Origin: Pelecanus crispus
Lineage: Eukaryota; Chordata; Aves; Pelecaniformes; Pelecanidae
Assembly: GCF_030463565.1 (NCBI RefSeq)
Contig: NC_134653.1
Location: forward strand, 28,767,150 to 28,831,149
Length of the DNA: 64,000 nucleotides
Direction: 5' to 3'
Both the position numbers and the translations under genes were made by a program. The notes beneath the pieces are model-generated. The model did not search any database. It had not been told where the DNA came from and saw nothing but the letters and a program-made list of their open reading frames with translations. Each line of letters starts with the position of its first letter. Position 1 is the first letter of the stretch. Shown here piece after piece: positions 26,740 through 39,700 of the stretch.

Positions 26740-27560
26740 ACTTAAAGCGAGAGAAGTCTGCGCGCGGCTGGCCCGGTGCGCAGCAGCGGGTACAAAATGG
26801 GCCCAGCGCTTCCAGTGGCAGAACGTTCGGCAGGGGACGGCGGCGGTACGTTTTTCGGGTGTTCTTGTGTTCGGTTGCATGTCTGATCGCAAGTCCTGCT
26901 GCCAGCTTTGCCTAAGACACCTACGAGAGGTGCGCACCGCGCCCGCAGCCCCTCCCGCCCCCGCCGTTCCCCCGCGCCGCCAGGGGGCGCTCGCCCAGGC
27001 GGCGGCCGGCGCGGGGTGGGGGCGCCGCGCGCTCCCCGCGGAGGGGCGGGGCCGGGGCGGAGGCGGGTGGGGAGGGGTGGTGTTTGTGTGTGTGCCGCGC
27101 CCGCCCGCGCCGCCTCAGCCGGGCGGTGCCGCCGGCCTGCCTTCCCGCGCCTTCCGGCTCCGTGACCCGGCAGTGCAAGCGGAGCCCATGGCCGCCTGCT
27201 GAGGCGCGGAGCGGGGCCGGGAGCGGGAGCGGGAGCGGGGCCGGGCGGGGGCCGCTCCTCGCTTTCCCTCAGCGCGCCGGGCGGCTCCCCCGCCCCTCCC
27301 CTCAGGGAGCGCCGGGCCGGGGCGGGCGGCGGCGCGGCTCCTCTCGGTCTGTGTGTGCCGGCAGGCCCCGGCTCTTATTTAAACCTCAGGTGGCAGCGGT
27401 TCCCTGGCTGCGGGCCGCCCCTGCCGCGCTGGGCTTCTCGGCGCAGGCCTGGGGCGGCGGTGGCGGGGCCAGCGCGGGCACCGGGAGCTGCTCCCCGGCC
27501 GCGGGGAGCTGCAAAATCTGTCAGTCTCTTCCTAGTTTTCGTAGGGGTTTGTTACTGGAA
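26740..27560 (+). promoter_or_regulatory. TOP3B: CpG island 2, TOP3B promoter
   Basis: A dense CpG island directly upstream of the TOP3B start codon, without a TATA box at a convincing place. It holds several GC boxes (about 26940-27080), a G-run-rich stretch at 27033-27080 that could form a G-quadruplex, three GGGAGC units near 27220-27238 and a CTCF-like site. Transcription should start within this island. I could not fix the 5' UTR exon. A pyrimidine-AG acceptor (ctctcttcag, ending about 27600) suggests that the exon with the start codon may begin there. Confidence 0.75.
26977..26990 (+). promoter_or_regulatory. CTCF-like motif (forward)
   Basis: The string ccgccagggggcgc differs at one position from the canonical CTCF core CCACCAGGGGGCGC. 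It lies in the TOP3B CpG island and faces right, away from the site at 25134. Confidence 0.7.
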
Positions 27561-27636
27561 GTGGTTTTGCGGTAAACCTGTCTTATGCTCGCTCTCTTCA
27601 GGCTGGGGACTGGCTTTTGCTCGTGAGCTGCGTGCC

Positions 27637-27669
27637 ATGGTCTCTAGTAAACCCAAACCGTACCGTTAA
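27637..27669 (+). CDS. Upstream ORF in TOP3B leader
   Basis: A 10-codon frame (MVSSKPKPYR, then taa) with a G at -3 and a G at +4, a better initiation context than the TOP3B start itself. It ends 33 bases before the TOP3B start codon and does not overlap it, so reinitiation is possible. It matters only if the mature leader contains these bases, which is likely because no acceptor-like site lies between 27637 and 27703. A regulatory role is inferred; the peptide itself has no known function. Confidence 0.45.
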   Translation: MVSSKPKPYR

Positions 27670-27702
27670 GCCCTGTGGCACCTTGTGTCTCGTCACCTGA
27701 AA

Positions 27703-27772
27703 ATGAAGACTGTTTTAATGGTCGCAGAGAAGCCTTCTCTGGCTCAGTCCATCGCCAAGATCCTCTCAAGAG
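27703..27772 (+). CDS. TOP3B: TOP3B coding exon 1
   Basis: Residues 1-23 plus one base of codon 24. It encodes the first Toprim strand and Glu9 in the AEKPS motif, the general acid/base and metal-site residue of type IA enzymes. Donor gtagga. Intron 1 is 734 bases with nothing else recognised. Confidence 0.95.
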
Positions 27773-30700
27773 GTAGGAGAGAATGCATGTGGGCTCAGTC
27801 CTTCTGCTTGTTGCTCTGCCAGTGGCAGAGTCTAAGTGCCCTGGAGTGCACAACCCAACTGAGGAGCTTAAAGTTAGTTACCTGGAGGCAAACTGCGTGA
27901 TGCAAGGGTTACCGGGTTTTGCTGTAGATGAAGCGAGGTTGAGAAACACCCTGGTCGGTTACTTGGTTGTCTTGGGGCAGCTGCCGCCTGGGAATGGTGA
28001 CTTAGGACAGGTTGCAGTTCATAAAATAACTGGGTGATATTTCGCATTGTTTTTATGAGCTGATGCCTATTCAATTCAAGAATAAAGGAATCTGGTTTTG
28101 ATATTTCATGTAGCTGGAGTGTGTGTTAGTGTGTATGGTTTCTAGACAGTGCCAATCAGGTAGCAAGTTGCTGTTCTGAGATTTTTGAAGCTATAGTAAA
28201 TATTTTATAAGTCATGTGGAAAACAAAATGAGTTGACTATAACCGTACTGGTTTAGAAAACTAGCTGTATTTTCATAAGGGTATCCTGGTGGGAGGGAAA
28301 AGATGGAGGAGATAATGGATAGTTTCAATTGAAAATGAAATATGCTTTAAAAAAAGTCTGAAGTGATACTTAAATGAAATAAAAACTTGATCAACAAGTA
28401 GAATTTTGATCAGGAAGACCCTAGCTGTAAGATCATTTCATGCTAAATAACTGTTACTTCAATAGGGTTTTTTATCCTGTTGATATTTATGATCTTTCTT
28501 TCACAGGAAACATGTCGTCTCGCAAGGGACTGAATGGAGCGTGCTCTGTGCATGAGTACACTGGATCGTTTATAGGACAGAGTGCCCATTTCAAGATGAC
28601 ATCTGTGTGTGGTCATGTCATGACTTTGGATTTCATAGGTATTCATTCATAAAATGTTTTAACTGATACAGCTTGTAAAACTGTCAAGGACTTCTAATAG
28701 GAAAATACTCATTGTGGAAAGAATTGAGGAAGAATGTTAGAACTAGACAGGAAAGGAGAATGAAAAGATCACTTGTGGTCAGCAGTTCTTGATTTTTGTT
28801 TCTAGTTCTCTGGCTGACTTCTTGCATGACTTTGGGCATGCTGCTTATGTTTTCTGTGCCTGAATTATGTTCCTGGAAAATGAGGGGAGATGAGACTTGA
28901 TTTGCTAGCCTGTGAAAGTGTTCTGGTACTTTGGATGAAAGGTGATTAAGGAATGCAGAGTCCAAAGGGGTATTCTCTAAAGCATTGTAGCGCATTACTG
29001 CAAAATAGAGACATGGTAAGGATAATGCGCAAGGAATCCTGTCAGTAACTTCCTTTGGAGTGTGGGACTAGTCATGTGACTACTGTATTTCCTCTAATGA
29101 TAATGACCTCACAAGTTTTATGAGGATTAAATTTGCATTATTACACAGTGCTTTAAAGAGGTACGGTTTAATGTAATCGCTAAGCAGTGTTACTAACAGT
29201 TACTTCAGAAAAATGGAAATGAACAAATGAGTTGATATGAGAAGGTGACGCAGGATGCTCTATGGCATAACAGGGCTGAGACATAACTGGCCATAAGTAA
29301 CGAACAGTAAAACAGACTGCAATGTGCTCATTATGTGTGCACTGTGAAAACAAAGAAAAATAGCTCCCTCCCCTTCACCTGATCGATTAGTTGCACAAAC
29401 AGAAGGTGTTTTAATAGCTCATGTTAAAATTTCTGAAAGGTGTGTAGTATTTTTTTTTTCCCCTTCATATATTTCAAAATGGTAGCTGCAATTCACATAA
29501 TGCTAAAGGGTCCCTTGATATACAATAAAGCAAGATGTGTTAGGGTAGAAAGCTTTCCGAGGCAAATCTTGGAAGCCAAGTGTTTTCCAAAGTAATGTTG
29601 TTTGCTGTTGTTGTTTGTTTGGGTTTTTTAATGTATACTTAATATACTGCTTTTCAGGAAAATATAACAGCTGGGACAAAGTGGATCCAGCAGAACTTTT
29701 TAGCAAAGCTCCCACAGAAAAGAAAGAAGCTAATCCCAAACTGACCATGGTGAAGTTTTTGCAGGTATTCTTCATGTGGTTCTGGAAAACAATAAGAGTT
29801 ATTAATAAATTTGATAGAGCAGTGAAGCATTTTGCTATGAATTAGCCTTGCTTTTAAAAAAAAAAAAATTCTTACAGGTTAACTAGCTTTATTTAAGAAC
29901 CAGAAGTATAACTCTCTCCCAGCTCTTAGGGTGGGTCAGTTACCTTCACTCTAGTATAAGAAATTGAGTCTGTCTTCACCGCAGACAGTTTTCTGTTGGA
30001 GGGTAATGCCAAAGTGTTCCATATCCTTCAAAACATTTGTTATCTATCTTCCCTGTACTAAGGCAGACAGGCCATCTGAATGCACTGTTTCTCATGCTAC
30101 AGGTTGTTGAGTGTTTAATTTAGTAGGTCTATTCGCCTGCTTCCCAAAAGTGGACAGTGTTTGGCAATACGCTATACAATATGCTAGAGTTCTTCTAGGG
30201 TCAAAGAAAAATGAGTACATTCCTAAATAAGGATTTTCTTCCCTGCAGGAAGCAGCTTTTTATCAAGGTTAGATCTATTTTATTAATTTTACTGGTTCTT
30301 ACACTGTCTGAAATCTTTGCCTTGTTGAATTCACTTTTGCCATCACCTTGTGAGTTTTTTGACTGTTGTTATCCTGCTTCTCAAAATTGGAGTGTTGGAT
30401 GCATGTTTTGCTTCTAACGGCAAGTGCAAGGCATAGCTTGTAAATGCCTTCTTTAAAATAAGTCTATGTTGGTTATTGTTCACTCTTCGCACGTGCCCCT
30501 CTGAGAGGAAAGCGGTAGTTTGGTTGCTTTTACAAAATAATATGTTCTGAAAGGCAAGTATATGTGGTGTAAAACTGATTTCTGTTGGATAAAATTAGAC
30601 TTCGTGGTATCTTTATGAACTAGGAAAGTGTTTCTTGTTTTGATTTTTTTTTTAATGATGTGGAAATCAAGACACAGAAAGGGGAAAGGACTGTGTCCAA

Positions 30701-33700
30701 GGCTGCACATGCAGATTGTGGCAGTTTCAGGAGACTTTCACTGCTATAGAGCTATGCTGATTTTTTTTTTTTTCAGGTCCTGCACAAAAGTGTCTTGTAG
30801 GCAGACTTCTGGTCCCACGAAGCACAGCTTGCTTCTCTCTTCAACCACTGTTTAAGTACCTGCAGACTTCTTGTCACTTCTGCTGTATTCTTCCAATTGG
30901 TTTTGCACCAAATAAATTATCTCTAGTACTTTAAAATAGAAACAAGAAGCGTACAGTTAGTGAGGAGGTAGGCCTTTTTTTGAATTGCTGAAGAACTGTG
31001 CTAATTTTTCTCACAGGTGGAGGGAAGAGGCTGTGATTGTATTGTCTTGTGGTTGGATTGTGATAAGGAAGGAGAAAACATCTGTTTTGAAGTAAGATTT
31101 CCGTTTTTAAGGCTTATAATACCATAATATATTTGTCTCTGACATACAATGCTATCAGCATATTGTTTCATGGATATACAGTAAAATTCAAACTAAGTTG
31201 GATGAAGTTTTAAGGCATGGAGGTCCTTGATGGAGCAACTCATGCTTTTGAACTCTTAAGATGTCAGTTAAAGAGTATAAATCAATTTCACAGCTGTTGC
31301 TCATCTGACATGAATAATAAGGTCTCTTAAATGTTCAAACATTCCAGTGCTTTGAGAATTTGTCTGTGTTTCACAGCTGGAGTAGTTATTTTGCTGTCCT
31401 TATACAACTTGATTGCTATTATCTTTTGTTCATTAAGCAATTAGACACTTTTGAGCATAGAGGCTGCTTGTAAGTGTAGGCTTAACACGGCAGTGTCGAC
31501 TCTGCACATAAAACATATAGAACTAAAACTTCGGTGTGCAAATATATTTTTTTTCTAACATGCTATTCCCAGAAGTCTTCCTGTACAGTGTTTTTTGGGT
31601 TTTGTTTAAAGAAGCTCTTTATCAAGTAATTGGTTTAAGTTCTTTAAATACCACTGTATCTTAACTGGGCCCTGGCAATACGTAGAATAAACCCAGATAG
31701 AAACTGATATGTATTCACCAAAAGGTGCTGTAGCTGCACTGGTGAATTTGTTTGTGCTTTGCTGAGAATAGTGCTTCACTTCTGGCAATTGCTGTTTAAT
31801 AAATAAATCCTTCAGTTTTGCTAATTCTTAACACACTTCTGAGTAGACAAGTACTGCTCTTGCTTATCAGTTAGTGTATTGGCATGACATCTTACTGAAT
31901 TAAGAAAGAAGTTACATATCAACAAACATTTTGTGGGAGTGAGGTTTTTCTTTAGAGAGAAAATGTGACTTAAGCCCTTACCTTAAAACTTAATACTCTT
32001 AAAATATGCTTCTGATCTTCATTAGGTTCTTGATGCTGTTCTTCCTGTAATGAACAAACCTCGTAGCACCGAAAGGACGATTTATAGAGCTAAATTCAGT
32101 TCTATTACTGACACAGACATCTGCAATGCCATGAATCACTTGGGAGAACCCAATCGCAATGAAGCTCTTTCAGTGGATGCCCGCCAGGAGCTGGATCTTA
32201 GAATTGGCTGTGCGTTTACAAGGTGACAGCATAGATTACGCATAGTTTTGTGAAAGGTTCAGGATTACTGCTCTGTCCACAAAATATGTCTTGGAACTCT
32301 AGTGGCTGATTCTGCTCAGCACCAAACTGAACAATTTTATGCACAGACAAATCAAAAGAAATAAAAAATTGTGTTACAGCTTTGAGCTAGGTAAAGTACT
32401 GTCAGCAACTATGGTATGATCTTATTTAATTATGTTCTCCCACATTTCTTTGGGAATAAACAGGATTCAGTGAGGCAAAGTAATTATGACTTAATTAGCT
32501 GTAAGAGATTATATTTATCAGAATGTTTTTTTCCTAATGCCTGAATGATTTAATGGAATACTCTTATTTATATGTATAAGTTAATGAAAAATTTTGCTTT
32601 TCATGGGAATGAGGATATTAATGTACTTGTTCCTCTTTCCGCCTCCCCCCCTTTAGGTTTCAGACTAAATATTTTCAGGGGAAATACGGGAATTTAGACA
32701 GCTCCCTCATCTCCTTTGGGCCGTGTCAGACCCCAACACTTGGATTCTGTGTTGAAAGGCATGACAAAATCCAGTCATTTAAGCCTGAGACTTATTGGGT
32801 GTTGCAAGCTAAAGTAAGTTTTACAATACTTGTTTGTATATGAGGGACATATATTTTTACCAAAGAAATGCATTTGTATTTTCATTTTGTTCATTCATAA
32901 ATTTGTAGCTGCTGACAAGAATTCACAATGCCTACAATTTACTCATCTGTTCGCATTCAGTTCACATGTGTGTCACCAGTCTCTCAATAATGATTCCAGG
33001 ATGTCAATTTTGTGTTAAAGTGGCTATTGTCTGCTGCTTATAAGAATTCTTCAGTGCTAACCATCTAAGCTTGGACTCAGCCAAAAAGGCTACTTAAAAT
33101 GGTTTTCTTTTGTTCCCTGGGGTCCTTGGACTGACTGTGTTGTTAATTTGAATCCAGGAATTAATTAGGCTGCCAACAAACATTGGCATTGCTGAGTATT
33201 GGAATTTTAAAGCAAATAAAATGCTCATTGTGTTAATTGGCAATTGAGTCCTCTGAATACTTTGGCAGCTTGTAGCAGTTTTATAGCCTCACTGCTGTCC
33301 AAGCTCTGAGAGCAAACTAACATGGTTTTACTGCTTGTGATCGCAAGGATTTTTTTAAACAAATAAGGGATAGATGGTAAAAAGTTGCCGTTTCTAGATT
33401 TTAAAATAAAAAAAAGATGAAATCTGGTGTCTCCTGTCATCTCTTTTCTGATGTGTCTTGTGTGTCATGCTAGGAAATAGTTGGTGCCTGTTTTCGGAGA
33501 GTTTTGTGCTCTTTCATATTGCTTGCTTCGTATTTATTTTTGTACATGGGACTTAAAACATGACCTAGTTACATTTTAATACAAATGATTGATTTTGCTA
33601 AGTCAAATGGTAAACTTTTAATTTCTGCGTATTTCAGCCTTTACTGTTCCCAACACTAAAAATAAGAAAAGTATTTCAGTTAACTGTAGGAATAATTCCA

Positions 33701-36700
33701 GTCATGCCCCCTGACTCCAGAACTCAAAGTACTACTTCTTTCTCAAAAGCCCCTGTGAAAAAGAGTGCAACTGCATGTTTGGAGCACTTGTGTCCTAGTA
33801 CAGGTATTAATAGGATTTGCTTATTGGATTATTGTTGGAAATGTGCATTCTCATACTTCTACTAATAGGGCTGGTGGGAATTTTTTTTTTTTTTTTTTTT
33901 TTGTCCAATAGGTGAACCCCGAAAAAGAAAGTTCTCTCACTTTGGATTGGGATAGAGTGAGGGTGTTTGATCGTGAAATTGCTCAAATGTTCCTGAATAT
34001 AACAAAGATGGCAAAAGAAGCAAAGGTAATATTTAGTAAATATCAGTAGAGTCTATTTCATATAAAGGAAATACTATTTAATATTTCATTTGCTGCGTAT
34101 TGGATTTTTTGTTTGTTTTTGTTAAAGAACAGTGTAGAATATCTTGGTTTTTTACTCCATTCAACTTTGTGTAAATGAGAATAAAGGACAAGAGATTTTT
34201 TATTGTAGTTCATATTATGCCAGTGTGGTCATCTCAGCAGAAGCCACTTCTTAATATTGACTTTGGAAATGATCATCACTCATGATAGGAAGTCTTCATT
34301 ACTAAACCTGCTAAGAAATACTGTTCAGATCTCTCCAAACAGACCTCTTATTTCCCATGAGACATTGTATAAATCAGAATTTAATTACTTATATGGCAAT
34401 ATTCCTGCAGTTAAATTTTTAATCATGTGTATGGTACAGTCTTTATAGCCAATTAACTTCTAATTCTGCTCTGTTCAATACTTGTTTGACAGTATGTTTG
34501 GATTTAAGTGCTTACAGCCATCAAGGTTCAAAGACTGCATGAAGCTTTTAAAAATCAGAATCCGTATAGTTAGGACCATTACTTGGAATGAGCACTAAAT
34601 CCTTGTAGAGCTGAAAGTACATGCTGCTGAGGTAAATGGGAAGTAAAGATAGCAATAAGCTACTTTGAAGCATTCACAGTTATAGGCCTTAGGACTGTAA
34701 GTTTAGAATTTGGTAAAATTATCTTCAGTCAGATTTCCTAAAGTAAAAACATATTGGTGATTACTGTTCTAAGACCAACAAAACAGACATGACAAGAATA
34801 GGTAATGGTAGGTATGCCACATGTTTCTAGGCATGATTGAAATTACACGTTTAGCAGTTACCAAACTTCAAAAATTTTACTGGGAAAATGCTATTTTCTA
34901 GGTAGAATCCGTGAGTAAAAAAGAGAAGGTGAAGCAGAGACCACTGGCTCTGAACACAGTAGAAATGCTACGAGTGGCCAGTGCTGCTTTAGGTATGTGT
35001 AAAAGTTCAGATTTTCACACTGTTTTAAAGCAAAATATTTTGGCTTCTTGGATGAAATAATTAAGGACATATCTAATATAGACTGATACACTCCTCTCCC
35101 TGTAATACATCATTTTGGGGGAAGGATCAAATTTAGAAAGCTTGTCAAAAGTGAAATGTTGGGCAAGACCAAGGTGACAAAAGTCTTATGGAAAGGACAA
35201 ACCATGATGTATTTAAGTGCTTTGATAAGGTATACTTTCAGATGCAGCAAACAAATCATAATCACAATGATGTGTAGATGATTTTTGTTTTCTCCTATCC
35301 CATCTTAGGAATGGGTCCGCAACATGCCATGCAAATAGCAGAGCGTCTTTATACTCAGGGTTATATTAGTTACCCTCGAACAGAAACTACCCATTATCCA
35401 GAAAACTTTGACTTGAAAGGATGTTTGAGACAGCAAACTAATAATCCTTACTGGGCGGAAACTGTGAGTACATGAAGCACAACCTGTAATAACGGATCAT
35501 TCTCTAGTCTGTGTTTCAGAATATATCTTACTTGGTATATTATAACAGACCTATAGGTCTTCAGAAACAATAAATATCTGTAATTGCTTTTATTTATGGA
35601 TGTTGTATTGTCATGGATTTGAGCTGAAAAGTTTCTTAACCAGCTAAGAGAAACCTGTTACCCACTTCAGCTTGTCTGTTTTCTCTCTCTTCTTTCACCC
35701 AGGTGAAGGCATTGCTATCAGACGGCATTAATCGTCCAAGGAAAGGCCACGATGCAGGAGACCATCCTCCCATTACTCCAATGAGAGCTGCAACAGAAGC
35801 AGAATTAGGTATAGGCAAATTCAGTACTGTTGGAACACCATGCGAGGAGATTAGTTCCTTGAGGTATAGGAACCAGTTTGAAAATCCCTGAGTTTCAACA
35901 GAAAATATAATTATTTGAACAGCAGGAAGTGAAGAGAGAGCAAGCTTTGTCCTAACTTAAACTTCTGGTGACAGTGAAGTTCAGAGCTGCTATTCAGTAA
36001 CTGATCCTAGGGACCACAGTACTGCTAAGGAAAAGGAATAGCCAACTTAATGCCTACTTTCGCTAGGAGAAATTGGCCCCAGAATAGTAGCTTCCAAGTA
36101 TTGAAATTTTACTGTTTTTTTGTGCTTGAAAGTCAACCTTCAACTGCATTTTAATTTAGTTTCTGTGGTTTGTGGTTTTTGTATTAAAATGTAACATTTT
36201 ACTTTCTGTACACTGTGATCCCTCAAAAAAGGAGTTTAAGGTTATAAGTGTAGTGAATGTATTGTATTGTTTGTTAGGAATAGCTAAGGTTGTTGTAGAA
36301 AACTGGTAACTTCTGATTTTCTTGAATCAGTAAAATAATCTCTGATAGAAAAACAAATGCTTTAAAATTTTGAGTAGTTGTACAGGATGCTGAATGGCTG
36401 TGTAAGATTTTTTCTTTTATATACACAGCACGATGAAATGTGCAACTCGCAGGACTAAGAACTAGAAGCTTTTTGTAGCAGTGTAACCTTTCAACTGTTC
36501 GATTTCCTAGCTGTAGATTGTGAATAAGGAAACTTTGCTTTGAAATTTAACCTATATTAGTGTTAATATGTAGTATTTCAGAGTGATCTGCTGCAGGACT
36601 TCAAGCTGACCAGTGTGGCAGTTGCCACTAGAATACCATTTTAGTTTTTAGATTAGGGTGTGGTCTCCAGCGGCCCTAAGCAGCAGATAATTTTATTTTT

Positions 36701-39700
36701 GTTCATGTGTGTCTCTTTTTTTGTTTGTTTGTTTTTTTAAAGCAAAAACTACTTTATCCTCTCATTCAAACACATTGCAAAACTGGGAGATGTGCTTGCC
36801 AAATTGGCGGTCCTTCTCCAAGAGTATCTGCACACATCTCATGTCTGTATGACATGATGATTCTAAAGGCAGGAAATTTTAAAAGGGAAACTGGATGGAC
36901 TTTTGAATGTTATTTTCTTTTAGGTACCAGTTTTTCCTGTGATACCTGGGGAAACCTGGTACCTTTTAGTGCAGATTTTATGTGGAGCTGCAGGACTTGA
37001 ATTTTGTGTGTAAAACGTTGTTTATCCTCAGGTGGAGATGGATGGCGGCTATATGAGTATATAACTAGGCATTTCATTGCCACTGTCAGCGCTGATTGCA
37101 AGTACCTACAAACCACCATTTCTTTCAGTATTGGCCCTGAACGTTTTACCTGTATCGGAAAAGTGGTAACTTCACCAGGTAAGACAAATCAGGGAGTAAG
37201 TAGTTAGCTACAGATCAATCCCCGCCCCGCCCCCCCCGCCATAAATACATTGAATGGGTATAAAAGTGAAGCTTTGGGGGCAAGTACAATTTGGGAGACA
37301 TTCTTTGATTATGAAGACCACAGACCAAATCTTTGTCTTCATTTCCATACTTGAGTTACAATAGAAAAAGTCTTATTTTTCATGTAGTAGTGTCAAAGAT
37401 TTAATGCCGCATTTGTCTGCGTGAAGACCAGTTTTTCTTTATAGACAGCCAATGCCTTTTGAGTGTTAAATTACACAAAGGCAGATTTTTTTTTCTTGGG
37501 CCTCTGTAAAATGAACGTAGCACCACCACTGAGATTTTTATGGTAAGCTGGCCCAGTATTCCTTATTATATTAATGTAACTTACTATTTGTATTTCCTTT
37601 TTAAGAAACTTTTCCCATCCATTCTGGCACTGTGCTTTCATTCAAGGGAAGTGTTTACTTATTTTTGTACATCAGCCTGACTCAAGTCACACACAAAATA
37701 GATCTGATGCATTGTAGTGGGAGATACTGTCTTGTGATACTGTATTGCCTCAGTATTGATAGCCTCAGATATTTTCTGCATGGTATGGCAGACAGCCTCT
37801 TAACTTTGATCTGTATAATGTGGCCCATGTTAAAATTAGAAACTTATACCTTGGCCTTTTGAAAGCTGTGAATATAAGCTTTCATTATTTTTGTTTGTTT
37901 CTTTACCTCCAGGGTTCACAGAAATTATGCCGTGGCACAGCATCCCATTAGAAGAGAGCCTTCCGCACTGTGAGAAAGGAGATCTTTTTCCAATTGGTGA
38001 AATAAAATTGCTGGAAAAGCAAACCAGTCCTCCTGATTACCTGACAGAAGCAGAACTTATCACTCTGATGGAAAAGCATGGCATTGGTAGGAACTTGCTT
38101 AACTTACATTATCCTGTAATACATTCAGCAAGAGTGCAAAGTCTGAATTGCTCCTCTAAACTATCTCTGTCAGTAATGACCTTTCAGTATTCATTTGAAT
38201 AGGTACAGTAACAATCTCTTTTTTTTTTTTTTTTTCCCCTTCAAACCACAATGCCTGTAGCACCTCTTAGCAGATGGTAGATAGTCTCTTCCTCCACATT
38301 CCCTTCCCTTTCTTATCCTTATGCCTAGTTTCTGGCCAAAGCAGTATCCTTCCATAACATATCCTTGTCACTTCTCTCTCAGAAAGAGCTGATGTTGTGT
38401 GGAAGAATGCATCTCCCCATTCTTAGGAATTATTTCCTTTACAGCTTGCTTCAGCTTTGCTGGCTCCAACAGTCCTTACAGATCTACAGATCTTCTTATT
38501 CAATTTACCACAATACTACTTTTCTTTTTTAATCTGACTTATTTCCTTTGATGCATTTTCATAAATTTGTCCAGTCAAAACAAACATAGTCTCTTACTCC
38601 ACTGTGTTTTTCCAGAATAAGCGATTGTGAGGATAGGTGTCTTCCCAATAGTAATTCCTTGGAAGAGATGAAAGAATTAAGGTTAAAGTATATGTTTCAG
38701 ACTTCTCAGAACTGCAAAGGACATAAGAGTTACTAGAGAGAGAAGTTATGTGCTGGAAGTTGAGTAACAGTAAAAAGGTATCTGAATTTTAAGTAGTCTC
38801 AGGAAGCACTATAATTTGACATAAAAACAGAAGTCAGAAATGAGTAATTCAATGAAAACTTTGTTTTGCTCAGGATGGATATATTGTTTTCCTTTGTGTG
38901 GCAGGAACTGATGCAAGTATTCCAGTCCACATTAACAACATTTGCCAGCGAAACTATGTCACAGTGGAGAGTGGTCGGAGACTAAAGCCTACAAACCTTG
39001 GCATTGTTCTGGTTCATGGTTATTACAAAATAGGTGAGTTAAATGCTCTTCTCTTTCCATCCTTTTACCTTCTTTTCCCCTCAGTATGTCAAGGGCTGTT
39101 GTCACTGTATAAGTAGCATTTCTGTCTGCAATAATACATCTTGGAAAGTATTGCTAATTCCAAAGATGATGATAATTAAAACTTGTGTGTTTGTTCTCAT
39201 GGCGGTTTACATATGGACAGTTTTCTACCCCCATTTTTTCATCTTTCATTGATGCTTCTCTGTTGTCTCTGGTTTTCTGTTAGATGCAGAATTGGTTCTT
39301 CCTACGATCCGCAGCGCTGTAGAGAAGCAACTCAACTTAATAGCTCTGGGTAAAGCAAATTATCATCAGGTCCTGGAGCACACCCTTGACATTTTCAAAA
39401 GGAAATTTCACTATTTTGTGGATTCTATTGCAGGTAAAGCGTCTTACACGTGGAGTTCTCTACAATTACTTAGTTGTTACAAAAATGCTAGTAGAAAATA
39501 CTGATATATTAGGTTCCTTTCGGAGATTTAGGCTTACTGAAAAGTTGTGTTCCAGGACTGGAAGTTTCCAGTCAAATTAAGTTGCTCTCCAAAAGGAAAT
39601 GGACTGAATCATGGCTTCAAAACTCTACCTTGAATTTATTTTGTGACTGTGTAGTGGGGAGTTTTCAAAAACTTCAGACTAGCTGAAATACTTACCCTTG

